Below are positions 8,440 to 16,970 of a DNA stretch of 64,000 nucleotides, piece by piece; position 1 is the stretch's first letter; the number at the start of each line of letters is the position of its first letter. Made by a program: the position numbers and the translations under genes. The notes beneath the pieces are model-generated. The model saw nothing but the letters and a program-made list of their open reading frames with translations, did no database searches and had not been told where the DNA came from. The stretch lies in the NCBI GenBank assembly GCA_017936765.1, contig JAGBEX010000014.1, forward strand, positions 1 to 64,000. Direction: 5' to 3'. The DNA is from Clostridia bacterium. Lineage in GTDB: Bacteria; Bacillota; Clostridia; Christensenellales; Aristaeellaceae.

Positions 8440-9386
8440 TGACGATACAAGCGAGGGAGGGGCATACTGCCCCGACTAACGAGAGCCAACGCTCGCGTTG
8501 GCCGAGTGTAGCCAGCGCCGCGAAACGCGGTGATGGCCGAAGATGGAAAAAATACACCCTCCGGCGCTTTGCGGACGATGCCTTCACCTACACGACCCTC
8601 ATCATCGTTTCGCTGATCTTCGTGTTTCCCTGCCTGTGGCTGGTGCTGGCATCCTTCAGCAAATCCGGCAGCCTGTATGATATGCGAGGGTTCTTCCCAG
8701 CCGAGTACAGTGCACAGACCTTCGTGGAGCTGTTCACGGATGATGTGAATGGTCTGTATCCTTACAAGAAATGGTTCATGAATACGCTTTATGTGTCATC
8801 CATGAGCTGCATCTTCGGTACGATCCTTGTCATCCTTACGGGCTATGTGATGAGCAAGTTCAACTTCAAGGGCCGCAATGGCGTGAAGAAGCTGACGCTT
8901 GTGCTGGGCATGTTCCCTGGCTTCATGGGTATGACGGCCATCTACATCATCATGGCGCAGCTGAACCTGCTCAACCGACTGGAGGCATTGATATTCCTGT
9001 ATTCTGCTACAGCACCTATGGGCTATCTGGTGCAGAAGGGCTACTTCGATTCGATCCCCAACAACATTCAGGATGCGGCAAGAATCGACGGAGCATCCAA
9101 TCTGCAGATTTTCTGGAAAATCACCATGCCGCTATCCAAGCCGATGCTGGTGTACACGGCACTGACGCAGTTCGCATGGCCGTGGAGTGACTGCCTGCTG
9201 CCAAAGCTGATCCTCAAGAGCCGTGATCAATGGACGGTGGCAGTCGGATTGTACTCCATGCCGGAAACGCATTTTTCCCGGTTTGCGGCAGGCAGCGTGT
9301 TCATTGCTGTGCCCATCGTGATCCTGTACTTCTTCCTGGTGAAGCATATCGTCAGCGGTCTGACAGCAGGGGCGGTGAAGGGCTGA
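8436..9386 (+). CDS. Maltose-type ABC permease, MalG-like
   Basis: Second permease subunit, 316 residues with six predicted membrane helices. The EAA loop (DAARIDGASNLQIFWKITMP) lies near residue 212, and the C-terminal GLTAGAVKG matches MalG proteins. Translation is coupled to the gene before (ATGA overlap) and to the next (TGATG). The first ~40 residues are unlike any permease: Ser/Arg-rich and encoded by a run of three perfect DNA hairpins at 8459-8537. This suggests an in-frame insertion at the 5' end that the protein tolerates. Confidence 0.93.
   Translation: MMTIQAREGHTAPTNESQRSRWPSVASAAKRGDGRRWKKYTLRRFADDAFTYTTLIIVSLIFVFPCLWLVLASFSKSGSLYDMRGFFPAEYSAQTFVELFTDDVNGLYPYKKWFMNTLYVSSMSCIFGTILVILTGYVMSKFNFKGRNGVKKLTLVLGMFPGFMGMTAIYIIMAQLNLLNRLEALIFLYSATAPMGYLVQKGYFDSIPNNIQDAARIDGASNLQIFWKITMPLSKPMLVYTALTQFAWPWSDCLLPKLILKSRDQWTVAVGLYSMPETHFSRFAAGSVFIAVPIVILYFFLVKHIVSGLTAGAVKG
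8459..8537. repeat. Cluster of three hairpins inside the malG-like gene
   Basis: Three perfect stem-loops stand in a row: 8459-8473 (GGGGCA/TGCCCC), 8485-8502 (GCCAACG/CGTTGGC) and 8518-8530 (CCGCG/CGCGG, widened by GCCA/TGGC to 8511-8537). The layout resembles REP/BIME or Rickettsia-type palindromic elements inserted in genes without breaking the frame. Other copies would have to be found to prove it is mobile. Confidence 0.55.
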
Positions 9387-10873
9387 TGAAACGAATCCTT
9401 TCCATGCTTCTGTGCATCGTGTTGATCCTCGGCTGTACAGCTGCACATGCTGTGGAGCCGCGGGACGCGGACCTGGTTGACAACTGGTACGAGATCTTTG
9501 TTGCCAGCTACGCTGATGGCGATGGCGACCGGGTAGGCGATTTCAAAGGGCTGACGCAGAAGCTGGATTACATCCATGACATGGGGTTCAGAGGAATCTG
9601 GCTGATGCCCATTCATCCCTCGCCGACTTACCACAAGTACGACGTCACAGATTACTGCGCCATTGCACCGGAATACGGTACGATGGAGGATTTTGAAGCT
9701 TTCCTGGCCCGCGCGCATGAGCTTGGCATCAAGGTCATTCTTGATCTGGTGGTCAATCACTCCTCCAATGAACATCCCTGGTTCCAGAGCGCCAAGAGCG
9801 ATCCAGCCTCTCCTTACCGGGAATACTACCGCTTTTCCTCAGAGCAGAAGGCTGGCTACAATCAGCTGCCGGATGGAACCTGGTTTGAAAGCCGATTTGT
9901 GTCCACAATGCCTGATCTGAATCTGGATAGCCCGGTGGTTCTGCAGGAAATCGAAAGCATCATGCGCTTCTGGTTGGACAAGGGTGTGGATGGGTTCCGT
10001 CTGGATGCGGTGACAAGCTACTACACCGGTAGTAAATCACAGAACATTGCGTTTCTGTCCTGGCTGACGAAGACAGCCAAGGAGATTCGTCCTGATGCGA
10101 TCATCATTGGTGAATGCTGGGAGGATCTGTACACCATCAAGGACTACTACGCAAGCGGTGCAGACAGCTTCTTCCTGTTCCCCGCAGCCCAGTCTGGCGG
10201 ATACATTGCTAAGATTCTCTCCAACGATGTAGAGAAAAAGGGAGCGAGCTTCGGCAATGTGGTGGCGCTCATTGAAAGGGAGCTGGGCGACGAGTGGGTC
10301 ACGCCCTTCCTCGGCAATCATGATACGAACCGAATCGCCAATGCCGTTGGCTGCTACAATCCCACCAATGTGAAAATGGCAGCGGGTCTGCTGGCGCTGA
10401 TGCGGGGGAGCATTTTCGTCTACTATGGCGACGAGATCGGCATGGTGGGCACGGGAAATGATCCCAACAAGAGAATCGGCATGTTCTGGGACAAGAAAAT
10501 GAACATCTGCCGCCATCCGGTAGGAACGACCGTAGCGGAGTACCCGTTCCCCAGCGCAGAAAAGCAGCAGGCAGACGAGCTGTCCATCCTCGCATACTAT
10601 CAGGATGCCATGCAGCTGCGGCTGGCCCATCCTGAGATTGCAAGAGGCACATCGACTGTGCTGGAGTCGCCGGATGACAATGTAGCTATGGTTGTCCGGG
10701 AATGCGACGGAAAGCGCCTGCTGATGATTCTCAACATGAACATTGACGATTACACCCTGACTGTTCCTGATGGCTTCACGGCCATTTCTGGCGAGCTGGA
10801 AGTCTGGGGCCATGCGGCCCTTGAAAACGGACAGCTTACCATCCCCGCATACGGCATTGTGCTGATGCGCTGA
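9386..10873 (+). CDS. Secreted GH13 alpha-amylase, lipoprotein
   Basis: Cleaves starch or maltodextrin at the cell surface to feed the importer. The ATG at 9386 overlaps the previous stop (TGATG). The signal peptide ends in a lipobox (LILGC), so the protein should be lipid-anchored. The GH13 motifs are complete: GFRLDAV with the nucleophile, GECWED with the acid/base and FLGNHDTNR with the third Asp. An Asp-rich calcium site DGDGDRVGD lies near the start of the mature chain. 495 residues. No extra starch-binding module is fused; the separate protein encoded next may fill that role. Confidence 0.93.
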   Translation: MKRILSMLLCIVLILGCTAAHAVEPRDADLVDNWYEIFVASYADGDGDRVGDFKGLTQKLDYIHDMGFRGIWLMPIHPSPTYHKYDVTDYCAIAPEYGTMEDFEAFLARAHELGIKVILDLVVNHSSNEHPWFQSAKSDPASPYREYYRFSSEQKAGYNQLPDGTWFESRFVSTMPDLNLDSPVVLQEIESIMRFWLDKGVDGFRLDAVTSYYTGSKSQNIAFLSWLTKTAKEIRPDAIIIGECWEDLYTIKDYYASGADSFFLFPAAQSGGYIAKILSNDVEKKGASFGNVVALIERELGDEWVTPFLGNHDTNRIANAVGCYNPTNVKMAAGLLALMRGSIFVYYGDEIGMVGTGNDPNKRIGMFWDKKMNICRHPVGTTVAEYPFPSAEKQQADELSILAYYQDAMQLRLAHPEIARGTSTVLESPDDNVAMVVRECDGKRLLMILNMNIDDYTLTVPDGFTAISGELEVWGHAALENGQLTIPAYGIVLMR

Positions 10874-10886
10874 ACCTGTCATCCAT

Positions 10887-10903
10887 TTCCGGGCGTACCG
10901 GAA
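10887..10903 (+). terminator. Weak hairpin after the amylase gene
   Basis: TTCCGG-GCGTA-CCGGAA, 14 bases past the stop and without a T run. It could cause partial termination or protect the mRNA end. Nothing else convincing is seen in the gap up to 11090 apart from the AAGGAGG ribosome site of the next gene. Confidence 0.35.
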
Positions 10904-11090
10904 GTGAGATTATACTGATCCTGCGTGAAAACAAACCATCTGAAGGCATCTGTTCCGCTCTGCCATTGCTTCGATTCGGTCAACGCAGCGCTGCTGCGCC
11001 TCCCTCCTCTCAGCTTTGGCATAACAAAACATCTGCGCCTCATATTGGCTTGTTTCCACTTGGCTCAGTAAAAAACAAGGAGGAAATCCC

Positions 11091-12344
11091 ATGAAGAAGA
11101 CCCTGTTGTGTCTGGTAATGGCTCTGTGCATGCTGCTGTCCTGCGCTGCGCTGGCCGAAGGCGAAACCGTGACGGTTGAAGTCCGTGACAGCGATGGCGT
11201 GACCGTGCTGAACGAGATCGAAATCGCCAAGGGCGAGAAGATCACCGACCTGGGCGTCACCAAGGAAGGCTATGTGCTGCAGGGCGTGTACGTAACGCCT
11301 GCGCTGCTCCGTCCTTTCGATTTTGAGACGGCCATCAACGAGGACACCGTGCTGTTCGTGGCATGGCAGTCCGCTGTTGTGGACGAGCGTCCCTGGATGC
11401 TGGCTGGTTCCTTCAAGGATTACCCCGAAAATGCTTGGGGTAAGATCTGGCCGCAGGATGAATGGCTTCTGAAGCCCGTGGAAGATCAGTTCAACACCTA
11501 TGAGATCACGCTGAACCTGCATGAGGGCGATGAGTTCAAGATTGCCGTCATCGGCGAAGGCTATGCCTGGAGCGCTACTGACAGCCTGGACAGCCGTAAT
11601 GTTGTCAAGAGCGAGTACATCACCGGCGGCGAAGATGCCTTTGATACCGGCGCCAACATCAAGGTGCTGCAGGATGGCTACTATCGCCTGGTGCTGACCA
11701 CCGACGCCGAGACCATCTCCCTGTGCAAGATCACCGTGGAACGCATCAGCGACCCCATCGAAGTCGAAGTTGCTTACACCTTTGATCTGCAGGTGCATGC
11801 CTCCTTCCTGGGCTGGGATGCCGCTCAGAACGTGAAGCTGCAGCAGAATGGCACGGATTACATCTGGTACGGTGAATTTGACGTGGCTGAAGCTGGTGAG
11901 TTCGGCGTGAAGAACTACGGCTCTGAAGCCTGGTTCTCCGGCGAAGATGGCCGCAACATTCCCGTTGATGCTGGCCATTACATGATCTTTGTGAAGCTGA
12001 CCACCGACAACAAGCTGGCTGCTCCCATCGTGGTCGGTGAGCCTGCTTACTACGTCGTTGGTACCTGCGGCAACGGCGGCTGGGCTGCTGATGCCACCCA
12101 GACCAACGAAGCGTACAAGATGGTTGCGGGCGAAGACGGCACCTATTCCCTGAAGGTGACCTTCACCGACAAGGAAACTGCTGACTGGGCCGATGGCAAG
12201 GTTGCCTTCAAGGTTGCCTATGGCGTTGGCGGCATGGTTGCTAACGAATTCTGGTGGGGCGACAACGGTAACAACGTTGTGGTTGAGCCCGGCGAATACA
12301 CCATCACCTTCGATCCTGCGACTGGCATTGTTGCTGTGAAGTAA
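11091..12344 (+). CDS. Secreted multidomain protein, candidate starch-binding protein
   Basis: 417 residues with a signal peptide (MKKTLLCLVMALCMLLSCAA). A cysteine sits in LLSCAA, close to a lipobox, so lipid anchoring is possible. Residues ~25-95 resemble the Listeria/Bacteroides beta-grasp repeat (GYVLQGVYVTPALL, EDTVLFVAW). Three repeated beta-sandwich units follow at about 97-215, 220-315 and 318-417. The last (YYVVGTCGNGGWAADA, then a GEYTITFDPATGIV ending) is like the SusE/SusF or X25-type starch-binding fold. Aromatic residues are abundant. A strong AAGGAGG precedes the ATG. The role is inferred from fold likeness and from the amylase next door. Confidence 0.7.
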   Translation: MKKTLLCLVMALCMLLSCAALAEGETVTVEVRDSDGVTVLNEIEIAKGEKITDLGVTKEGYVLQGVYVTPALLRPFDFETAINEDTVLFVAWQSAVVDERPWMLAGSFKDYPENAWGKIWPQDEWLLKPVEDQFNTYEITLNLHEGDEFKIAVIGEGYAWSATDSLDSRNVVKSEYITGGEDAFDTGANIKVLQDGYYRLVLTTDAETISLCKITVERISDPIEVEVAYTFDLQVHASFLGWDAAQNVKLQQNGTDYIWYGEFDVAEAGEFGVKNYGSEAWFSGEDGRNIPVDAGHYMIFVKLTTDNKLAAPIVVGEPAYYVVGTCGNGGWAADATQTNEAYKMVAGEDGTYSLKVTFTDKETADWADGKVAFKVAYGVGGMVANEFWWGDNGNNVVVEPGEYTITFDPATGIVAVK

Positions 12345-12355
12345 GAGATACAAAA

Positions 12356-12383
12356 ACAGGGGGACGTGAAAGCGTCCCCCTGT
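12356..12383. terminator. Terminator after the starch-binding protein gene
   Basis: ACAGGGGGACG/CGTCCCCCTGT stem of 11 bp. A run of A before it gives a U tract on the minus strand, so it can work in both directions. Confidence 0.8.
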
Positions 12384-12430
12384 TATGCTGTACATAGGCT
12401 GCCTGTGCCAAGAAGCAAAGGTACTGCAAT

Positions 12431-12859
12431 ATGTTTATCTGGCAAAGTTATGCACGGTATGCCTGGAATTTCGATCAGGTCGATACATTATTCAATGACA
12501 TATGGGATTTTACTGAAACCCGTGGCGGATCAAGGCGCAATGCAACCTACTTTCTGGGATGTGTTGTTTCATATGAGAACGCATCAGGCGAACAAGAAAT
12601 CATCGATGGTCAGCAGCGGATAACCTCTCTGTTCTTGCTTCTCCGTGCTATCTACACGAAGCTCGAAAATGGTGCACAGACACCACAATCTGATAACTTC
12701 CGAAAGCAGATTCAGGGCTGTATATGGCGCGCAGACAAACTTACCGGCAAAGTGGACTTCGATGATATTCTGTTGTCCTCCACTTCACAGGAGAAATCCG
12801 AACCTGATTCCAGTTGGAAGCGGGTTCGGATTTTTCTTTGGAAAATGAGACGCAAATAA
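12431..12859 (+). pseudogene. Remnant of a DUF262 (GmrS/ParB-like) protein
   Basis: The frame carries the DUF262 signature EIIDGQQRITSLFLLLRA and, upstream, ARYAWNFDQVDTLFNDIWDF, which matches the usual YQRxYxW...W-D region of GmrSD type IV restriction enzymes and related NTPases. Only about 140 residues are present, whereas family members have 400-700. The beginning is scrambled (the YQR motif is damaged), and after DDILLSS the frame runs into a terminator. It is a decayed fragment of a defence-type gene, likely non-functional. Confidence 0.6.
12794..12837 (+). terminator. Terminator ending the DUF262 remnant
   Basis: AAATCCGAACC pairs with GGGTTCGGATTT, followed by T-rich sequence. It overlaps the tail of the decayed frame and shows that the end of the original gene is missing. 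Confidence 0.7.
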
Positions 12860-12950
12860 AATGGTATGATCGCGAAAAGGTCATCAGGAAGGAAGCCGCA
12901 GCTTTTCTCTCCGATGGCCTTTGGTTTAGCCGTAGCTGAAACCGGGCAGG

Positions 12951-14639
12951 TTAACCCTGCACAGCCTCCTTGGCATCTTCCTTGCCAAAGAGCTTCTTCA
13001 CGCCCTGCACGGCAACGATCACGCCCAGCACAAACAGCGCAATGGCAAAGCTACCCTGCAGCAGATCGCCGCCCAGGTTGGCGGTGGTGCCGGCGAAGAT
13101 GCCGCCGAACTTGCTCACAATGGTCATGCCCAGAGCGGTCAGCGTCACGGCCAGCATGATGGCCATGGGAGCCCACAGCATCCAGCCCTTGCGGTTGGTC
13201 CGCTTGAGGAACACCGCGCAGGCGATAAGCGCCAGGGCGCTGAGCAGCTGGTTGGCAGAGCCGAACAGGGGCCAGATGTTGGCATAGCCAGCCTTGGCCA
13301 GGGCGTACGCCATCACCAGGGTAGCGACGGTGGCGGTGTACTTGTTGGTGAGGAACTTCTTCACGGGGCTCATGTTTTCCTCGGTGTCGGTGGAATCCAG
13401 GAAGAACTCCTGGAAGGCCAGACGGCCGACGCGGGCCACAGAGTCCAGGGAGGTCAGGGCAAAGGCGGACACGGACAGGTTGATCAGCGTAAAGGCCACA
13501 TTCTGCGGGATGCCGATCTTGCCCAGGAAGCCGGAGATGGCGGAGGCAAACACCACGGCGGGGGTGCCGGAGGCCACCTGCGCACCGCTGGACACTGCGC
13601 CCACGGCGATCAGCGCGATCACGGCCAGCAGGCTTTCCATCAGCATGGCGCCAAAGGAGATGGGCAGCATGTGCTTCTCATTCTGCACCTGCTTGGAGGC
13701 GGTGCCGGAGGACACCAGCGAATGGAAGCCGGACACAGCGCCGCAGGCGATGGTCACAAAGAGGATGGGGAACATGTGCTGACCGTTGACGGTAAAGCCG
13801 TTGAAGGCGTTCAGGTTCATCTGGGGATTGGCAACGAACACACCCACCACCGCTGCGGCGATCATCGCCACCAGCAGGTAGCTGTTCAGGTAGTCGCGGG
13901 GCTGCAGCAGCGCCCATACGGGCACGATGGAGGCGATGGCGATGTAGACAAACACCAGCAGATGCCAGGTGCCGGTGGGCACATACATGGGCAGCGCCAT
14001 GCCAAGCACGATGCACAGCACCAGCAGACCCACCGCAACGGCGGTATTCACCAGCGGCTTGAAGCGGCACACCTTCAGCACGATGCCCAGCGTAACAGCT
14101 GCAAGGATGAACAGCATGGAGGTGGTCGCTACCTGGCCGTTGGCCAGGGAAACATCGGGCGTAGCGGCAAAGCCGTTGAAGGTGTTGGCGACCACGTCCG
14201 CAAAGGCGGCAACCACCAGGATGGAGAACAGCCAGGTGAACAGGGTGAAGAGCTTCTTGCCGATCTTGCCGATGTACAGCTCAATGATATAGCCGATGGT
14301 ACGGCCTTTGTTGCGGACGGAGGCGAACATGGACACAAAGTCCTGCACAGCGCCGAAGAACAAGCCGCCGACCAGCACCCACAGCAGCACGGGCACCCAG
14401 CCGAAGACAGCGGCCTGAATGGGGCCGTTGATGGGGCCGGCGCCGGCGATGGAGGCAAACTGGTGGCCGAAGACCACGCCGGGTGCGGTGGGGGTATAAT
14501 CCACGCCGTCCTCCATTTCATAGGCAGGGGTCTTGGCCTTGGGGTCTACGCCCCAGGTTTTGGCCAGCCAACGGCCGTAGAGAAGATAACCCGCTCCCAA
14601 CACAACAAGAGCGATGAGCATGATGGTGATCCCATTCAT
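12951..14639 (-). CDS. cstA: CstA-family carbon starvation transporter
   Basis: Polytopic membrane protein of 562 residues, the length of the short clostridial CstA type. CstA proteins import pyruvate or peptides. Typical segments are GPINGPIQAAVFGW, FVSMFASVRNKGRTIG and SGTASKQVQNEKHMLPISFGAM. I start at the ATG at 14639, preceded by AAAGGA. The frame stays open for 99 codons further upstream, but that stretch is the T-box leader and is not translated. It is a single-gene unit on the minus strand, flanked by accessory DNA on both sides. The exact substrate is not decidable here, although an amino-acid-sensing leader fits a peptide or amino-acid-linked role. Confidence 0.93.
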   Translation of the reverse strand: MNGITIMLIALVVLGAGYLLYGRWLAKTWGVDPKAKTPAYEMEDGVDYTPTAPGVVFGHQFASIAGAGPINGPIQAAVFGWVPVLLWVLVGGLFFGAVQDFVSMFASVRNKGRTIGYIIELYIGKIGKKLFTLFTWLFSILVVAAFADVVANTFNGFAATPDVSLANGQVATTSMLFILAAVTLGIVLKVCRFKPLVNTAVAVGLLVLCIVLGMALPMYVPTGTWHLLVFVYIAIASIVPVWALLQPRDYLNSYLLVAMIAAAVVGVFVANPQMNLNAFNGFTVNGQHMFPILFVTIACGAVSGFHSLVSSGTASKQVQNEKHMLPISFGAMLMESLLAVIALIAVGAVSSGAQVASGTPAVVFASAISGFLGKIGIPQNVAFTLINLSVSAFALTSLDSVARVGRLAFQEFFLDSTDTEENMSPVKKFLTNKYTATVATLVMAYALAKAGYANIWPLFGSANQLLSALALIACAVFLKRTNRKGWMLWAPMAIMLAVTLTALGMTIVSKFGGIFAGTTANLGGDLLQGSFAIALFVLGVIVAVQGVKKLFGKEDAKEAVQG

Positions 14640-14733
14640 TTGCAAAACATCCTTTCTGCTTTGTGTCTTCTCGCGCTTCTCTGGCATATGCGCCGCGGTC
14701 GCATCCGTCTGGAAAAGCGTTGCTATATATAAA

Positions 14734-14998
14734 AGCCCGTCCCTCACCGATCCTGAAAAAGGATCTGTAAGAGACGGGCTGTTCATCCCGCGATACCACT
14801 CTTCTTGCCGCATCCAGTGCGGCCTGCTCAGCCACATCGACCATAAACGGTGAATGTGCTCTCCTGTAACGTGGAGATAACGGTCTGACCTACCGCCCTC
14901 CCGATCCCGGGGGGGAGGTTTCAGCGGACTGCTCATGAGGGATACGCTGACCTTTCATGCTCGCCATGCCTCGCACCAACCGGCATTTCTCTGGGAAC
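14734..14998 (-). promoter_or_regulatory. T-box riboswitch leader of cstA
   Basis: On the minus strand, in order: the AGAGA motif and stem I with the apical GGUUGGUG-like hairpin (about 14998-14960), the stem I 3' side containing UGAGCAGUCC, CCGUUAUC, then the T-box sequence AGAGUGGUAUCGCGG (14789-14803), which pairs with the tRNA acceptor end. A terminator follows, AGCCCGUC/GACGGGCU with a U tract (14734-14780). Uncharged tRNA would favour the antiterminator and switch cstA on. By alignment from memory the specifier triplet may be AUC (Ile) at 14941-14943; this reading is tentative. Confidence 0.88.
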
Positions 14999-15053
14999 GC
15001 TGTGAAAGCGCGCGTGTCTCAATCACTGCATTGCGTATGTGGTTTATGTGTAT

Positions 15054-15083
15054 AAAATACGCCTGTTTTGCCCGATCTGTCAA
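15054..15083 (-). promoter_or_regulatory. Promoter of the cstA T-box transcript
   Basis: TTGACA (15078-15083 on the minus strand), 18-bp spacer, TATTTT (15054-15059). It lies about 50 bases ahead of T-box stem I. Confidence 0.6.
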
Positions 15084-15190
15084 CAGTTTTTTTCAGAAAA
15101 ACATTGCAAAAACATTTTGCAATGCATGCCTTCCGGTGCTAAAATACTTACGGAAAAAAGAAGAAATATTATGCGGAATCGAAGATTGCG

Positions 15191-15592
15191 ATGACACAAG
15201 TACTTGCATCTTCAGCAATTCACGAGTGGGGCTTGGATGACATCACCGAACGAGATGTGCATGTTACTGAATGCCTTCGTGATACACTCACCGTCTGGAG
15301 TAAAGAATACATTCAACAAGAATCGACTTCAGATGAAGTGCCTGTTTCCATGGAAGACTTACAAAAGTTCACCGGCACATATCTCCCTGGAAAAATCCAT
15401 ATTGAAGTAAAAAACGAGAAACTCAATTTGGTTCGTGTAAACCAAAACATACATATCGAATTGTATTGTGTTAGTCCGAATGCATTTATGCGGCGAAATG
15501 AGGAACAAAGCACTCCGCATAAGCTTTTGACCGAAGGAGCCGACAAACCTGCTGTATGGGGATATAAGCTAGTTAGCAAAGAGTTTATTTAA
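15191..15592 (+). pseudogene. Possible C-terminal remnant of a beta-lactamase-family serine hydrolase
   Basis: 133-codon frame in AT-richer DNA. The second half (SMEDLQKFTGTYLPGKIHIEV) resembles the small beta domain that follows the catalytic part of class C-like serine hydrolases. No SxxK active site or signal peptide is present, and the ATG has no clear ribosome site, so a 5'-deleted fragment is more likely than a complete gene. It ends 17 bases before the next start. The assignment is weak. The gap from 15084 to 15190 shows nothing recognisable. Confidence 0.35.
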
Positions 15593-15608
15593 TTACGAGG
15601 TGCCAGAG

Positions 15609-16388
15609 ATGTACAAAGCAACAGACCGGGAACGGTTACTGAACAGAATAATCAGCTTCATGCGGGATAGCTCTGCATTTGAAGGACTGCTCCAGATAGG
15701 CTCCGGTACGGTTGGCTTTGCTGACATCTACTCCGACATCGATCTGATGGCAGGCTGCTACGATGCGGATTGCGTGAAAGTCGCCAATCAGCAGCTTCAG
15801 CAGTTCTTTGCCGAACTGGGAGCCTGCCACATCGAGAAGCGAGCCTGGACAAGTACTGCTCTGGGCCTGTCCGTCTATTTTGAGGATGGTTTGAGCGCAG
15901 ACATATCCTTTATGCCAACACCGGAGCTACCGATCCGCTCCCCACAGCATAAGGTTGTCTTTGCCAAGACAGAGAACTTCACGGATGCCGTAAACGCAGG
16001 CGCACAGCGGTTTGCGGAGCGTTTCCAGCGGTATGGCTTGGACGATTCCGTTCACTACCGTTTCATCAATGAGCTGCGGTATGTAGAAATCGCCCTGCTA
16101 CGGGAGCAATTCATCTTTGCGGATATTGCACTGAATAACGCAAGGCAGCTCCTATTGGTGGTGGAAACCGTTGCAGAGGGAAAGAAACTGCACCAATTCA
16201 AGGCATACAATACACTCTCTCAGTCCGTCCTTAATCGGCTGGAGGAAACCTACCCCCGGAGCAGAACCTATGAGGATATGCACACGGCAAAGGAAAAGCT
16301 GCTGGCCTTGTATCTGGAAATAGTCAAGGACAGCGAGTATCTGACATTTGACGATAGCCTGCTGAAGTTGCTAGGCTGTTTTGAGTGA
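15609..16388 (+). CDS. Nucleotidyltransferase of the aminoglycoside/lincosamide adenylyltransferase fold
   Basis: 259 residues. The nucleotidyltransferase motif GSGTVGFADIYSDIDLMAG (residues ~34-52) gives the GS and DxD metal-binding pattern, and a helical C-terminal half follows. Such enzymes transfer AMP to drugs or other small molecules. Drug resistance is only a possibility, since no close match to a named ant/aad gene is recognised. The ATG at 15609 follows GAGGTG; a GTG at 15600 in the same frame is less likely. First of a run of small modifying-enzyme genes in AT-richer DNA. Confidence 0.75.
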   Translation: MYKATDRERLLNRIISFMRDSSAFEGLLQIGSGTVGFADIYSDIDLMAGCYDADCVKVANQQLQQFFAELGACHIEKRAWTSTALGLSVYFEDGLSADISFMPTPELPIRSPQHKVVFAKTENFTDAVNAGAQRFAERFQRYGLDDSVHYRFINELRYVEIALLREQFIFADIALNNARQLLLVVETVAEGKKLHQFKAYNTLSQSVLNRLEETYPRSRTYEDMHTAKEKLLALYLEIVKDSEYLTFDDSLLKLLGCFE

Positions 16389-16398
16389 AGGAGTGAAA

Positions 16399-16893
16399 AT
16401 GATGGAAATTAGCATCATTCCGATGACAACATCCGAGGACATGGATGGCAAAGGCTATGTCCATTGGAAGTCCTGGCATGAAACCTATACCGGACTGATC
16501 GACCCGGCCTATATGGAAAGAATCACGCTGGAAAAGTGCGTGGATATGGTGCATCGGTGGCCGCAGAACATGATGGTCGCAAAGGACGGCGACAAGGTTA
16601 TCGGCTTTGTTGGCTACGGTGAGCATCTTGACGATACCCTTACCGATTGCGGCGAAGTGTTCGCCATCTATGTGCTTGCAGAATACTACGGTCAGAAGGT
16701 CGGATATGCGCTGATGAACGCAGCATTTGAAAAGCTGGCAGCATACAAGAAAATCGCTGTTTGGGTGTTGAAGGGCAATGACAGGGCCATCAAGTTCTAT
16801 GAAAGATATGGCTTCCGCTTTGACGGTACAGAAAAAGAAGTCAAGCTCGGCACACCAAATACGGAATTAAGAATGGTTTATACACGGAAGTAA
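16399..16893 (+). CDS. GNAT-family N-acetyltransferase
   Basis: 164 residues with the GNAT fold: FAIYVLAEYYGQKVGYALMNAA covers the acetyl-CoA loop (Q-x-x-G-x-G/A variant), and NDRAIKFYERYGFRFDGTEKE is the typical C-terminal motif. The acyl acceptor is unknown. AAGGAG precedes two in-frame ATG codons (16399 and 16402), both suitably spaced. It follows the nucleotidyltransferase by 10 bases, so the two are probably cotranscribed. Confidence 0.85.
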   Translation: MMEISIIPMTTSEDMDGKGYVHWKSWHETYTGLIDPAYMERITLEKCVDMVHRWPQNMMVAKDGDKVIGFVGYGEHLDDTLTDCGEVFAIYVLAEYYGQKVGYALMNAAFEKLAAYKKIAVWVLKGNDRAIKFYERYGFRFDGTEKEVKLGTPNTELRMVYTRK

Positions 16894-16970
16894 ACTACGG
16901 AGGTTTCCTAATGAGATTGCGCTGAGATAAGTAACGCACCAAAATAATATTTCAACTGGAGGTTACTTAT

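Noticed and set aside
10910-11080. A minus-strand frame in the gap before the starch-binding protein gene as a transposase remnant
   Set aside because: The peptide has a charged helical look, but no transposase motif could be matched with confidence.
14640-14936. A 99-codon N-terminal extension of CstA
   Set aside because: The frame is open by chance through the T-box leader. The CstA family starts at the membrane helix after the ATG at 14639, and a ribosome site is present only there.
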